A stretch of DNA of 64,000 bases from CBDANW01 sp965197825 (GCA_965197825.1 CBDANW010000002.1:1178001-1242000); one strand, 5' to 3'; positions 44,788 to 54,120 are shown, numbered from the stretch's first letter. Program-made: numbers and translations. Notes: a model not told the origin generated them from the sequence alone.

Positions 44788-47133
44788 TCAGTTTGTGGAC
44801 GCCACTTCGATTGTTTTGTCGACGGGGGCAAGGCATCGGCGATCGTCGCAAGCCTGGTAGACGAGTCGGAGCGTGGATTCGTTGCGATCGATCTCGCCGC
44901 CGATCGAGATCGTGCCGCTGTAGACCGACAGCGACTCGTCGGAGAAGGCAAACTCGAAGTCCTCTCCTTCCGGATAACGTACGTTCCTCACGTCGCCCTG
45001 GACTTCAGTCGGGATGAGGTACGGGAGCGAGGCGGGATTGGCGTTGACGTGCCAGCCAGCGCGTATCGTTACGCGAAGCTGGAAGGCGCGCCATGTCGCC
45101 TCGTCGGTCGTGGCGTTGTCGAAGGAGATCTGAGTCGTCACCAGCTCTTCGGCGAGCGGGACGGTTGGCTCGGTCGCCCCGCCTCCGGATAGCTGCGCCG
45201 GCGTGGGCGGGCTCGAAACGACTAAATGGGTTCGATGGTAACGATCCACCGCCTGTGCCAGCGTGCGGAGTGCCCCGGGACGCTCAGCGAGCTCGTCGGC
45301 GAACGCCTTCATCGTCGCTTCGGCTCGTTGCCGGTAGAGAACCTTTCCGGTGTGCTCGGCGAGGCCCAACAGTGCCAGCGTGGCCACGCCGTTTCCGGAT
45401 GGGATGGCGCCATCGTAGATCGTCTTGGGTTGAAACAAGAGATGTGGTTTGGCTTCGCTCAAGTAATAACCGCCAACACGGTCGCGAAGCCTTCGTTCCA
45501 TTTCCTCCGCGAGCCGCTCGGCCTCGCCAAGCCACCGGTCTTCGCCGGTGGCTTCGTAGAGAGCAAGCAGCCCCTTCATGAGAAACGCGTAGTCGTCTAG
45601 GAAGGCGGGAATCTTGGCGTTTCCTTCTCTCCAAGAGTGGAAGAGGTCGCCGTTAGCATCCTTCAGATTCGCGAGGAGAAAATCCGCAGCCCTCTCCGCT
45701 GCTCGTAGGTAGCGCGGCTCGTCGAGCGAGAGTCCTGCGCGTGCCAGAGCGGCGATCATCATTCCGTTCCAGTCGGTCAGCACCTTGTCGTCGACGAGTG
45801 GAAACTCCCGGCCGACCCGCGCCTGTCGGAGCCGATCGAACTGAGAATCCATCCTGCCGAGTAAGTCGCTCCGAGTCCAGCCCAGACGCTTCGCGTGCTC
45901 GGTGAACGTATCGGAGAGATAGAGCGTGTACTTCTCTCCTTCGACATTGGGCGGGCCGTCGAAACCCATGATCGGAGCGAGGAGATCGTAGCCGTCCTCG
46001 CTCAGGACGCCTCGAAGCTCGTCACGAGTCCATACGTAGTAGGCGCCTTCTTCACCATCGGTCTCGGCATCAATGGCGGACTTGAAACCTCCCTCGTCGA
46101 GCTGCATGTCGCGCAACACGAAATCGAGAGTGCCGCGTGCGAGGCGTTCGAGGTCTGGATCGCCCGTTGCCTTCGCGGTGGTCGCGAGGAGCTCCGCGAG
46201 GTGGGCATTGTCGTAGAGCATCTTCTCGAAGTGGGGCACGCGCCACTGAGCGTCCAGCGTGTAGCGATGAAAGCCGCCCCCGAGCTGATCGTAGATGGCG
46301 CCCTGTCCCATTTTGTGCAGCGTCTCGACGACCATGCGTCTGGCCTCGGCGTCCCCTCTGGCGACGGCGCGATCCCAAAGCAGGAAGAGATTGGCGGGAG
46401 AAGGGAACTTGGGCGCGTTGCTGAAGCCACCGTTGGTCTCGTCGAATCGTTGTTTCAGGTCCCGAACGGCCTGGTCCACCTCGGTAGCCGAAGGCAGCTC
46501 GCCCGGCTGACGACGCTCGGCAACGATGGTGCGCATCGCTTGGGAAAGCTGTTCCGCCGACGCGTCGACTTCGGAGCGCTGGGTCTCCCACACTTCCTGG
46601 ACGCGGGCGATGACTGTGGGGAAGCCCATCAGACGGCCTCGATCCTCCGGTGGAAAGTACGTTCCGGCGAAGAACGGTTTCAGCTCCGGCGTGAGGAACA
46701 CCGAGTTGGGCCAGCCACCCGATGCCCGGGTAATCAGCTGCGTAGCGACCATATAGATGTCGTCGAGATCCGGTCGCTCTTCTCGGTCGACCTTGATATT
46801 GACGAACCGCTGGTTCATGAGCTCCGCGATCTCGGGGTTAGAGAAGACTTCACGTTCCATGACGTGGCACCAGTAGCACGTGGAGTAACCGATGGAGACA
46901 AAGATCGGCTTGTCTTCTTCCCGCGCCTTTTCGATCGCTTCGTCTCCCCATGGGTACCAGTCGACCGGGTTGTGCGCGTGGAGGAGGAGGTAGGGACTGG
47001 ATTCTTGGCTCAGCCGGTTGGCCGGAGTTTCCTCATGGGACTGCCGGTTGGCCAGAGAACCATGGAGCGCTACGGACAAAACGACGGCCAAAACGACAGA
47101 CAGGGAGGCGACACGAAGGCCTCTCGCTTTCAT
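44788..47133 (-). CDS. DUF255/YyaL thioredoxin-fold protein with DsbD-alpha-like domain
   Basis: 781 residues. A signal peptide or anchor (RVASLSVVLAVVLSVALHG) is followed by the DUF255 thioredoxin-like domain, with SSPYLLLHAHNPVDWYPWG and the CxxC-type STCYWCHVM (Cys 86 and 89). A long alpha/alpha barrel follows (GGGFHRYTLDAQWRVPHFEK, DDKVLTDWNGMMIAALARAG, IPSGNGVATLALL). The last about 120 residues (WRAFQLRVTIRAGWHVNANP ... YQACDDRRCLAPVDKTIEV) resemble the N-terminal DsbD-alpha domain with its Cys pair. The family is normally cytoplasmic-looking and about 680 residues, so the export signal and reductase-like tail are unusual and point to periplasmic thiol chemistry. Confidence 0.88.
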   Translation of the reverse strand: MKARGLRVASLSVVLAVVLSVALHGSLANRQSHEETPANRLSQESSPYLLLHAHNPVDWYPWGDEAIEKAREEDKPIFVSIGYSTCYWCHVMEREVFSNPEIAELMNQRFVNIKVDREERPDLDDIYMVATQLITRASGGWPNSVFLTPELKPFFAGTYFPPEDRGRLMGFPTVIARVQEVWETQRSEVDASAEQLSQAMRTIVAERRQPGELPSATEVDQAVRDLKQRFDETNGGFSNAPKFPSPANLFLLWDRAVARGDAEARRMVVETLHKMGQGAIYDQLGGGFHRYTLDAQWRVPHFEKMLYDNAHLAELLATTAKATGDPDLERLARGTLDFVLRDMQLDEGGFKSAIDAETDGEEGAYYVWTRDELRGVLSEDGYDLLAPIMGFDGPPNVEGEKYTLYLSDTFTEHAKRLGWTRSDLLGRMDSQFDRLRQARVGREFPLVDDKVLTDWNGMMIAALARAGLSLDEPRYLRAAERAADFLLANLKDANGDLFHSWREGNAKIPAFLDDYAFLMKGLLALYEATGEDRWLGEAERLAEEMERRLRDRVGGYYLSEAKPHLLFQPKTIYDGAIPSGNGVATLALLGLAEHTGKVLYRQRAEATMKAFADELAERPGALRTLAQAVDRYHRTHLVVSSPPTPAQLSGGGATEPTVPLAEELVTTQISFDNATTDEATWRAFQLRVTIRAGWHVNANPASLPYLIPTEVQGDVRNVRYPEGEDFEFAFSDESLSVYSGTISIGGEIDRNESTLRLVYQACDDRRCLAPVDKTIEVASTN

Positions 47134-47155
47134 TTGGTCGCCATTATAGCGAGCC

Positions 47156-47380
47156 TAAGGGTCTGGGCAAGAGTAGATGCCCATTCTTGGGCGTCGAGGC
47201 GCCCGTCTGGCAAGGCGCGAGAAGTGAATAATATCTGGATATATGGGCATGCTTCCAGTTCGGCGGCTGACGCGGCCTAGCCCTCCGCTCGACAGGCTCG
47301 CTGCGGAAGGCGGCGAGCAACGCAGCCAGACGGGATGCATCGGCGTCCAAGAATCGGTAGTTATTCTTGCCCGGGCCCTA
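47156..47380. repeat. 225-bp palindromic miniature element with TA ends
   Basis: The left arm TAAGGGTCTGGGCAAGAGTA and reversed right arm TAGGGCCCGGGCAAGAATAA match over about 45 bases. The centre has ATATCTGGATAT. GCATCCCGTCTGGCTGCGTT (reversed) recurs as GCATCCCGCCTCGCTGCGTT in the element at 57890. It separates the DUF255 and DUF4105 genes and supplies the TAG stop of the latter. Confidence 0.7.
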
Positions 47381-48562
47381 GGGCGGCGGAGCCAGCGCAC
47401 GAGCCCACGTGGCGGAAAGAACGGGCAGGCTCAACACAAGAAAGGTTCCGAGCGGCTGGATCAAGACTCCCGATAAGAGTAGCAGGGCAACGAGGCCGAG
47501 CCCGGCCACGCGGATGCCCGCATAAATGCCAGCGGAAATGAAGGTCACGCGCGTCGAGCCTAGGAGCAGAAAAAAATCGGTCGGTAGAAACACCAACAAG
47601 ATCTCGTTGTAGCGAAGCTCAGGGAGTGGAGAGAGGATGGCGAGGGCCCACATCGTACACCCCAATGTTCCGAAAAGACATGCGAATAGGCTTTGCAGCC
47701 CGGACGATACTCGCGGCGAGCTCATCAGAATGGTCAGGCCGCCCGCGATCCCCACTCCTAGCGCCAGCGCCAGACGGTGCGCGACGACCAGAGACGGTCG
47801 AGATCGAATCGAAGCTCGTCGCGCGTAGACAACTTCCGGAGCGACCTGCAGATGCTTCTGGACGGCGTCTCTCAGGACGTGGGGTAGGAACATCGCTTCG
47901 TATTCGGAGCGTGCCCGATCCATCGAGCGTCCCAGAAACATCTCTGCTACGAGAAAGTAAAACGGCTCGTTTTCCAGGCTCTGGCTGATCAACGCGCGAA
48001 AGGTGAACGAGTCGTCAACAGAATTTTCTGGAACGGCACGGAGGGTACCGGCGGTCGCTCGGTCGATGTGATCCCGCGGCCGGGTGGAGCAGTTGTCGAG
48101 GAAATGGTCGTAGAGGTATCGCCGATTCTCTGGAAGGGCGTTCGTCGCAAGCGCTCGCTTCAGCTCCGCAGCTTGGTCACCGTTTAGTGGCAGCAGCTGG
48201 CGATAGATAGTTCGATCTTCGGCCCGGTAGAGACGAAGCATGTCGTCGAGAGATGCCACGGAGACCCAGAACTCGGCCCGTCCTCGCATCACCGCCCAGG
48301 TCAGCGGGCCGGGCGTGGAAAAATCAGCGGTCCCGTAGTTGAAACAGCGACCGTCCTGCCATTCGGTATCCAAGACGCAGAGCGCGGCGTGCCCGAATTT
48401 GGAGAAGAGATAGTCTCCCGGCCCCATGGTGTAGAGCTCGATCCGAATCTCCTGCGTTTGTGCTGGCGCGGCTAACGCCGGAATTGCGAAAAAGGCCAAG
48501 GTCGCGACAAGGAACCGCGCAGGGTGTCGGTAAGAGGTCATCGGGGAAAGGTTTACACTCAT
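47378..48562 (-). CDS. DUF4105 (Lnb N-terminal-like) membrane protein
   Basis: About 395 residues. A signal segment (FLVATLAFFAIPALAAPAQT) precedes the DUF4105 domain, with IELYTMGPGDYLFSKFGHAA, RCFNYGTADFSTPG, and the conserved HFLDNCSTRPRDHID. The C-terminal third has five hydrophobic helices (ALGVGIAGGLTILMS; GTLGCTMWALAILSPL; GLGLVALLLLSGVLIQPL). Likely anchored in the inner membrane with a periplasmic catalytic-looking domain of unknown activity. Starts at 48562 or 48541 are both possible. The last codons CCGCCC then TAG lie at the edge of the miniature element, so the original C terminus may have been longer. Confidence 0.85.
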   Translation of the reverse strand: MSVNLSPMTSYRHPARFLVATLAFFAIPALAAPAQTQEIRIELYTMGPGDYLFSKFGHAALCVLDTEWQDGRCFNYGTADFSTPGPLTWAVMRGRAEFWVSVASLDDMLRLYRAEDRTIYRQLLPLNGDQAAELKRALATNALPENRRYLYDHFLDNCSTRPRDHIDRATAGTLRAVPENSVDDSFTFRALISQSLENEPFYFLVAEMFLGRSMDRARSEYEAMFLPHVLRDAVQKHLQVAPEVVYARRASIRSRPSLVVAHRLALALGVGIAGGLTILMSSPRVSSGLQSLFACLFGTLGCTMWALAILSPLPELRYNEILLVFLPTDFFLLLGSTRVTFISAGIYAGIRVAGLGLVALLLLSGVLIQPLGTFLVLSLPVLSATWARALAPPP

Positions 48563-48650
48563 CGCCCAAGCGGGCGCTAGTGCGAAATCGGCGGACGTGC
48601 TTTCACAAGCTGGCTCCTCGCGTGTTATAGGCGGTAAGGGAGAGCGGTTC

Positions 48651-48887
48651 TTGGCGTTGCGATTCGAAGAGCTCATGGGGAAGTACGAGAAGGAGATCTA
48701 CCGGTTTACCTACCGGATGACCGGCAATCGGGAAGACGCCGCGGATGTGCTCCAGGATACCTTTTTTCGCGCGTTTCCTATCGTCAGGTCGCGGCCACAT
48801 TGAATTGCTCCGAACAAACCGCGCGAGCTCATGTCTATCAGGCGATGACGAAGATAAGGCGCGGTCTGGCAGAGAGCCAAGAGTAGT
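48651..48887 (+). pseudogene. ECF sigma factor with internal deletion
   Basis: RFEELMGKYEKEIYRFTYRM with NREDAADVLQDTFFRAF is sigma-70 region 2. In a shifted frame from about 48800, LNCSEQTARAHVYQAMTKIR is region 4.2 to the stop at 48887. The linker and most of region 4 (about 75 residues) are missing, and the two pieces are out of frame. Confidence 0.8.
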
Positions 48888-48899
48888 TTGGAGGACATC

Positions 48900-49071
48900 A
48901 TGGATTGTCGGACGTTCGAAAAAATCCAGCTGGCAAGTCTCGTCGGCGACGGGAGCGCGCGGCGTCTAGAGCAGGCGAGGCGTCATGGCCTCGAATGTGA
49001 CGCGTGCCGGCACCCGATATGCACCCTTCTTCAAGATCCGGCACTAGCGCTCGCTTCGAGATCCAATCACG
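48900..49071 (+). pseudogene. Truncated anti-sigma-like zinc-finger protein
   Basis: GGAGG precedes ATG 48900. MDCRTFEKIQLASLVGDGSA and the RRHGLECDACR zinc-finger pattern (Cys/His) are typical of anti-sigma N termini encoded right after ECF sigma genes. About 45 residues remain before the sequence merges with the following gene. Confidence 0.6.
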
Positions 49072-49399
49072 GTGACTTTGGACGGAACGGCGCTGGCCAA
49101 TGACGTGGATTACAAGGCGGATGTCAAACCAATCTCGAGAGCGCACTGGGACGCTTGCGGTGCGGGCTGTTTTACCGGAGCTCGCCCACGGCGGACTCAA
49201 TGGCCACGTCAATGAATACCTGTCCGACGGAAGTAAGAACTTCGCCATGAGCTTTGCGGGCATCAACACCGAGCATCTCTACTTGGGCTCGGACTCGAAG
49301 TTTCGTGGCGTGAACATCGCGCTGGCGACCAAGGGAGCGGGCACGGCGGATTTACAGTGGGAATACTGAGACGGAACGACTTGGGCGGACCTGGAGCTC
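49072..49399 (+). pseudogene. 5' part of the C25 peptidase gene, separated by stop and frameshift
   Basis: TLDGTALANDVDYKADVKP (frame from 49072) and, in a second frame from about 49190, HVNEYLSDGSKNFAMSFAGI then KGAGTADLQWEY and a TGA at 49367-49369. After the TGA the same frame continues DGTTWADLELVGGF into the long downstream frame. A Trp codon there would make one continuous protein, so TGG to TGA is the likely lesion. Confidence 0.65.
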
Positions 49400-52300
49400 G
49401 TGGGCGGGTTCACCGACGAGACCGGCTCGTTGACGAAAGACGGGACCGTTTACTGGACGTCGGATCCAGCCAACTGGGCGACGACTTCGGTGAACGCTGG
49501 TCCGAATCTTTATTATGTGCGCTCTAATCTCAATTCGGGGTCTTATTCCACGGCTCCAGTGGAGGGGTCGATCAAGACCGATATACTTCTGTACCAATAC
49601 TGCGGAGACATCACCTCGAATGCACAAAGATTTGTTTTCGCAGTGCCCACCACGACGGCGGTCGAGCTGGTCGACTTCGAAGCGCAAGCGGGAGACGGCG
49701 CGGTGGAGCTCACCTGGGAGACGGGCTCGGAAATCGACAACGTGGGCTTTTATCTCTATCGCGCGGAAGCCGCAGAGGGTCCCTTCGGGCTTGTCAACGA
49801 GACGGTGATTCCCGGGTTGGGCTCTTCCCCACTGGGAGCCGCTTATCGCTACGTCGACGCGGGACTGGTCAACGGCACGACGTACTTCTACGAGTTGGAA
49901 GACTTGGAGTCCACCGGCGTGAAAGAGCGACACGGACCGGTCTCGGCGACCCCGCAGGTCGGAGCTTCGTTCGAAGTCCCTGGGGACGACGACGAGGGCT
50001 CCTCCTACGACCCACGCATCACCTACGGGGATCCGGAATCGACTTTCGTCCAGGTCGTGCAACTGAGCAAGCGAGACGTGGTCATCGAGCTCCACACCAG
50101 AGGCTTCTATGCCACGCCCCAGGAGGACGGCTCGGTGCGTTTGGAGATTCCGGGTTTCCTCGACGAGGGGGAACCGGGGACACCGGCCATCCCCATCAAG
50201 CAAGCCTGGGTGCAGGCCCTAGCGGGGAAGCAAGTACGGATCACGTCCATCCAAGCCAACGAGGTCGCGGCCTTCACGCTGCGTCCGAGCTCGGCAGAAG
50301 TATTCGAGCCGGTCATGACGCACCGGGGCGAGGTCCGTTTGTCCCGCCGGGGAAGCAATCCGGGACGCGCCTTCCGCAGCAAGGGACTCTACCCTGAAAA
50401 AGCCGCCCATCTGGTGAGCGTCGCCTTCCAGGAAGAGCTGAAGAAGGCCCTGGTCGAGCTGGCGCCGCTGCGTTGGGACCGCTCGACGGGGCAGCTCCTT
50501 CTCGCCCGGCATCTCGTCGTGCGACTGAGATTCGAGGGCCGAGCCACGGGAGAGCTCTCGTTGGGCGGCTCGCGAGGCAGAAAGCACCGCGCTCACAAGG
50601 AAGCCGGCAAGGTCGTCGCACAACTCGTGACCACCCGGGGCGGTCTCTACGGCGTCCCCTTCGAAGACGTCTTCTCGAACCAGCGCCGCGGCATCAAAAC
50701 CGGCGAGCTCCGCCTGAGTTATCAGGGAGAGCCGGTCGCCTACTACGTGGTGCCCCAAGCGAAACGCTTTGGCCGAGGCTCGGTACTGTACTTCGTCAGC
50801 CAGGGAGACTCGCTCAACCCCTACGGGCGCGAAGCCGTCTTCGAGCTCGCCGTCGACGGCGAAGACGAAAACATGCTGGTAGTCCACGCCGAGCCCGCAG
50901 GGCCGAGCGTGTCTCACTACGACAAGACGCTCGAGCTCGAAGAGAATCACCTGTTCCAAGGCAGGCTGACGACCGCCCCTGATATCTGGCTATGGGACCA
51001 GCTGCTCGCTCCCGTCTTGAAGTCCTACCCGTTCGAGGTCACCGATCTCGCCGCCGTGCCGGAGATGGCTCGCCTGAAGCTTTGGATTCAGGGAACCACC
51101 GATCTAGCAGTCGAGCCCGACCATCACGTCCGCGTGTACGTCAACGGCACGTTGCTCGAGGACTTCACCCTCGAGGGCGAGCTGCCCTGGGCGGGCGAAT
51201 CCGAGCTCTTACCCGGAGTTCTCCACCAAGGAGAAAATCTCTTCGAGCTCGAAAACGTCGGAGACACCGGAGCTGCCTACTCGCGGGTCATGCTGAGCCG
51301 CTTCGAAGTGAGCTACCCGCGCCAGTTTGTTGTCGAGTCCGGTTGGCTCGAGGGCACCTTCGCCTCAGCTGGTGTTGCCGAGGTATCGGGCCTCAATGGA
51401 AGCGCCGTCGTCGTCGACACAACCGTTGCCCCGACGCGCTGGTTGAAACAAGTCGAGACCTTGGACGACGTAGCGCGTTTCCGGGTCGAAGAGGGCCATC
51501 GGTATCTCGTCGCCGATTCGAGCGGTGTCCTGGCTCCCGAAGTCAGGCAACCCTTGCCCCTTCGCCTCACCACGATCCGACGTGGCGCCCAGTATGTCGT
51601 CATCGCGCCCGAGGCGTTCTTGGAAGCCGCCCGGCCCTTGCTCGAGCTGCGAGCCACCCAGGGCTTGTCTTCCTTGGCCGTCGCCACCGAGCAGATCTTC
51701 TCCGAGTTCGGACATGGGGAGACACGACCCGAGGCCTTGCGGAGCTTCCTCCAGCACGCCTTTCACCACTGGGAAATACCTCCCCGCTACGTCTTGCTAC
51801 TCGGAGACGCCACCTTCGACTTCAAGGACTATCTCGAGTGGGGCGTCCGAAACCAGGTGCCTCCCTATCCTCTGAAGACGGCCTACATCTGGACCGCTTC
51901 CGATCCAGCCTATGCGCTCGTCAACGGAGACGATCCTCTTCCCGATCTCGCGCTAGGACGGCTTCCCGCGGCGAACCTCGACGAAGCGCGGGTCATGGTG
52001 GAGAAGATCCTCGCTTACGAAAGCGGCGGCCAGGGACTCGGAGGACGCGCGGTTCTCATCGCCGACCAGTCCGATACGGCGGGCGACTTCGAGGGACACG
52101 CGGACGAGCTAGCTTCCACGCTTCTGAATGGGCATGACGTCAGCAAGATCTACCTCTCCCAGCTCGGCACCGCGGCCACTCATGACGCCATCGTCCAAGC
52201 CTTCGACGAGGGGTCGTCCTTGATGAGCTATATCGGCCACGGCGGGATGCAGCTCTGGAACCACAACATTCTCCGCGTGGATCACGTGCCCTCCTTGAAC

Positions 52301-52627
52301 CTACAGGCGCAGCAACCGCTCCTTCTCACCATGAACTGCTTGAACGGTTACTTCCAGTTTCCGCTGTTCGATTCCCTAGCGGAGTCGTTACTCAAAGCGG
52401 AAGATAAAGGCGTCATCGCCGCCTTTTCCCCCAGCGGCCTCAGTCTCGATGGCCCCGCCCATCTCTACCACCGGCTCCTTCTGACCGAGCTGCTTCGTGG
52501 AGGCCACGATACCCTCGGTGACGCCATCTTGGCCGCGCAGGGCAAGTATGTCGATGCCGGAGGGTACCTCGAGCTACTCCGCATCTATCACCTCTTCGGT
52601 GACCCGGCCTTGAGGCTGGTCGATTGA
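49400..52627 (+). CDS. Gingipain-like peptidase of family C25
   Basis: 1075 residues in the open part. An N-terminal fibronectin-III-like domain (TTTAVELVDFEAQAGDGAVE, YFYELEDLESTGVKERHGP) is followed by a propeptide-like region and several beta-rich domains. The C25 domain occupies about 720-1075: YVLLLGDATFDFKD, PDLALGRLPAANLDEARVM, the His of LMSYIGHGGMQLWN (about 946) and the Cys of LLTMNCLNGYFQFPL (about 980) as dyad. It should be a secreted cysteine peptidase. The signal peptide is lost or lies in the broken 5' part. A PqqD-like gene follows, overlapping or abutting. Confidence 0.85.
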   Translation: MGGFTDETGSLTKDGTVYWTSDPANWATTSVNAGPNLYYVRSNLNSGSYSTAPVEGSIKTDILLYQYCGDITSNAQRFVFAVPTTTAVELVDFEAQAGDGAVELTWETGSEIDNVGFYLYRAEAAEGPFGLVNETVIPGLGSSPLGAAYRYVDAGLVNGTTYFYELEDLESTGVKERHGPVSATPQVGASFEVPGDDDEGSSYDPRITYGDPESTFVQVVQLSKRDVVIELHTRGFYATPQEDGSVRLEIPGFLDEGEPGTPAIPIKQAWVQALAGKQVRITSIQANEVAAFTLRPSSAEVFEPVMTHRGEVRLSRRGSNPGRAFRSKGLYPEKAAHLVSVAFQEELKKALVELAPLRWDRSTGQLLLARHLVVRLRFEGRATGELSLGGSRGRKHRAHKEAGKVVAQLVTTRGGLYGVPFEDVFSNQRRGIKTGELRLSYQGEPVAYYVVPQAKRFGRGSVLYFVSQGDSLNPYGREAVFELAVDGEDENMLVVHAEPAGPSVSHYDKTLELEENHLFQGRLTTAPDIWLWDQLLAPVLKSYPFEVTDLAAVPEMARLKLWIQGTTDLAVEPDHHVRVYVNGTLLEDFTLEGELPWAGESELLPGVLHQGENLFELENVGDTGAAYSRVMLSRFEVSYPRQFVVESGWLEGTFASAGVAEVSGLNGSAVVVDTTVAPTRWLKQVETLDDVARFRVEEGHRYLVADSSGVLAPEVRQPLPLRLTTIRRGAQYVVIAPEAFLEAARPLLELRATQGLSSLAVATEQIFSEFGHGETRPEALRSFLQHAFHHWEIPPRYVLLLGDATFDFKDYLEWGVRNQVPPYPLKTAYIWTASDPAYALVNGDDPLPDLALGRLPAANLDEARVMVEKILAYESGGQGLGGRAVLIADQSDTAGDFEGHADELASTLLNGHDVSKIYLSQLGTAATHDAIVQAFDEGSSLMSYIGHGGMQLWNHNILRVDHVPSLNLQAQQPLLLTMNCLNGYFQFPLFDSLAESLLKAEDKGVIAAFSPSGLSLDGPAHLYHRLLLTELLRGGHDTLGDAILAAQGKYVDAGGYLELLRIYHLFGDPALRLVD

Positions 52628-52683
52628 ACTCGATCCGTCAACGCGATACCCTAGCGGGTAATGAGCGACGGCTCCGATCATCC

Positions 52684-52983
52684 ATGATCGATCTAGACAA
52701 GGTCTACTGCGTCAACGATCGTGTGGCTTCTCGCAAGATCGTCGACGAGGTCATTCTCGTCCCCCTCCGGGACAGCGTGGCGGAAATGGAAAGCCTCTAC
52801 TCACTCAACGGGTCGGGGCGCGAGTCTACGATCTGGTCGACGGGAAAACGTGCGGTGCGGGACATCATTGCGGCGATCGTCGAGGAGTTCGAGGTCAGTG
52901 CCGAGCAAGCGGAGGGCGACGTCACGCAATTCGTGGAACAACTCCTCAGCATAAAAAGCATCGAAGAGTGTCCGGGATCCTGA
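52684..52983 (+). CDS. PqqD-like peptide-chaperone protein
   Basis: About 99 residues: VYCVNDRVASRKIVDEVILV, LNGSG near the middle and RAVRDIIAAIVEEFEVSAEQ, then EGDVTQFVEQLL. This is the PqqD/RRE winged-helix fold that presents precursor peptides to radical SAM or other maturation enzymes. No such enzyme or precursor is adjacent; the C25 peptidase is its only neighbour. I start at ATG 52684, where homology begins; a TTG at 52624 overlapping the peptidase stop (ATTGA) would add 20 residues. Confidence 0.75.
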   Translation: MIDLDKVYCVNDRVASRKIVDEVILVPLRDSVAEMESLYSLNGSGRESTIWSTGKRAVRDIIAAIVEEFEVSAEQAEGDVTQFVEQLLSIKSIEECPGS

Positions 52984-52988
52984 CGCCA

Positions 52989-53063
52989 TGGTGGGCGGTA
53001 CAGGATTTGAACCTGTGACCCCTTGCTTGTAAGGCAAGCGCTCTCCCGCTGAGCTAACCGCCC
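52989..53063 (-). tRNA. tRNA-Val (anticodon UAC), CCA encoded
   Basis: On the minus strand GGGCGGT pairs with ACCGCCC. The D-arm is GCTCAGCGGGAGAGC, the anticodon arm CTTGC-CTTACAA-GCAAG gives anticodon TAC, and the T-arm is ACAGG-TTCAAAT-CCTGT. The discriminator is A and CCA is genomically encoded. 72 bases plus CCA. Confidence 0.97.
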
Positions 53064-53069
53064 GCGAAC

Positions 53070-53234
53070 TAGTGCCCTGTATCAGTGATTCGTCACCTAA
53101 GTCTCGGTCCCTTTTGCGCGCTGGCTTCGTTGTGCCTCCTCGCAATATCCAGATATGACTTCGTCGGCACGCCTCGCCAGCACACAAAATGGCCTCGAGC
53201 CTTATTGGCAACGATCCACTGATACAGGACACTG
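53070..53234. repeat. 165-bp miniature element, copy 1
   Basis: TAGTGCCCTGTATCAGTG at the left and, reversed, CAGTGTCCTGTATCAGTG at the right. The centre has ATATCCAGATAT and CACGCCTCGCC. Same length and tip pattern as 57890-58054. It lies directly upstream of the tRNA gene on the tRNA's strand. Confidence 0.75.
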
Positions 53235-53338
53235 GAACTCATTGTAGCCCATGAGATTGACCTAACGCCAAAACCGTCGTATCATAAGATTTCCACAAAG
53301 GTTGTGCCCCCAACCCGCCGTACCAAGGAGCATCCAGC

Positions 53339-54064
53339 TTGCGCTTAAAAGCCGATCTTCACTTGCACACTGGAGACGATCCGCTCGACTACGTCGCTCA
53401 CTCCAGCGAGGAGATGATCGACCACGCGGCTCAGTTGGGTTTCGACGTGATGGCGATCACCAACCACGATTTCATGAGCCACTCCGGTGAGCTCGCCGAC
53501 TATGCCGCCTCTCGCGGGATCGTGCTCGTTCCCAGCGTGGAAGCCACCATCGAGAGCCGGCACGTGCTCCTTTTCAACTTCAACTACTGGGACGCACCGC
53601 CACGCACGTTCGACGATCTCTATGAATTGCGTCGCGACAACCCGCAGTTATTGGCCATCGCACCTCATCCCTTCTTTCCCTCTCAGTTTTGTCTGCAGGG
53701 GAAACTCCTCGACCACCTGGAGCTATTCGACGGCATCGAGTATTCCCACTTCTACACGAAGAACATGAACTTCAACAAGAAAGCCGTGGAGCTGGCTCGC
53801 CGATCGGGACGGCTTCTCGTCGGGACGTCGGATTCGCACTTTCTGTGGCAAATGGGTGCGACTCACTCCTACATCGAGGCGAGAGAGAAATCCCTCCCCG
53901 CGGTCCTGGATGCGTTACGGCAAGGCCGCGTGGAAGTGCACTCCGATCCGCTCCCGGTATCCGATCTCCTCCTGCGCATTCGCAAGTACCCTTCGCTGAA
54001 GGTCAAGCGATTGGCGCGGCGAAACGGCTACCGAGCCGCGGGCGAAATCCTCGCGCTGCGTTAA
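53339..54064 (+). CDS. PHP-domain metal-dependent phosphoesterase
   Basis: 241 residues. KADLHLHTGDDPLDYVAHSS (His 8 and 10), FDVMAITNHDF, PSVEATIESRHVLLF, AIAPHPFFPSQF and LLVGTSDSHFLWQMG are the ordered metal-binding motifs of the PHP fold. The substrate is unknown; free-standing PHP proteins of this size hydrolyse phosphate monoesters. TTG start at 53339 with AAGGAG 9 bases before. The gene stands alone, with the M23 peptidase 56 bases downstream. Confidence 0.87.
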   Translation: MRLKADLHLHTGDDPLDYVAHSSEEMIDHAAQLGFDVMAITNHDFMSHSGELADYAASRGIVLVPSVEATIESRHVLLFNFNYWDAPPRTFDDLYELRRDNPQLLAIAPHPFFPSQFCLQGKLLDHLELFDGIEYSHFYTKNMNFNKKAVELARRSGRLLVGTSDSHFLWQMGATHSYIEAREKSLPAVLDALRQGRVEVHSDPLPVSDLLLRIRKYPSLKVKRLARRNGYRAAGEILALR

Positions 54065-54120
54065 CCACTCCCCCATAAACCAGGCAACCTCAGCCGGCGT
54101 AGTTGGTGTATCGTAGGGCC

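Noticed and set aside
45895..47280. 461-codon open frame on the plus strand
   Set aside because: Antisense to the DUF255 gene and running into the palindromic element; no domain-like segments.
49367..49369. TGA read as Trp (alternative code) or selenocysteine
   Set aside because: Many intact genes here end properly in TGA (for example at 2734, 3848 and 7708), and no selenocysteine insertion structure or selenoprotein family is involved.
50992..52137. 381-codon frame rich in Arg and Ser
   Set aside because: An out-of-frame shadow inside the C25 peptidase gene.
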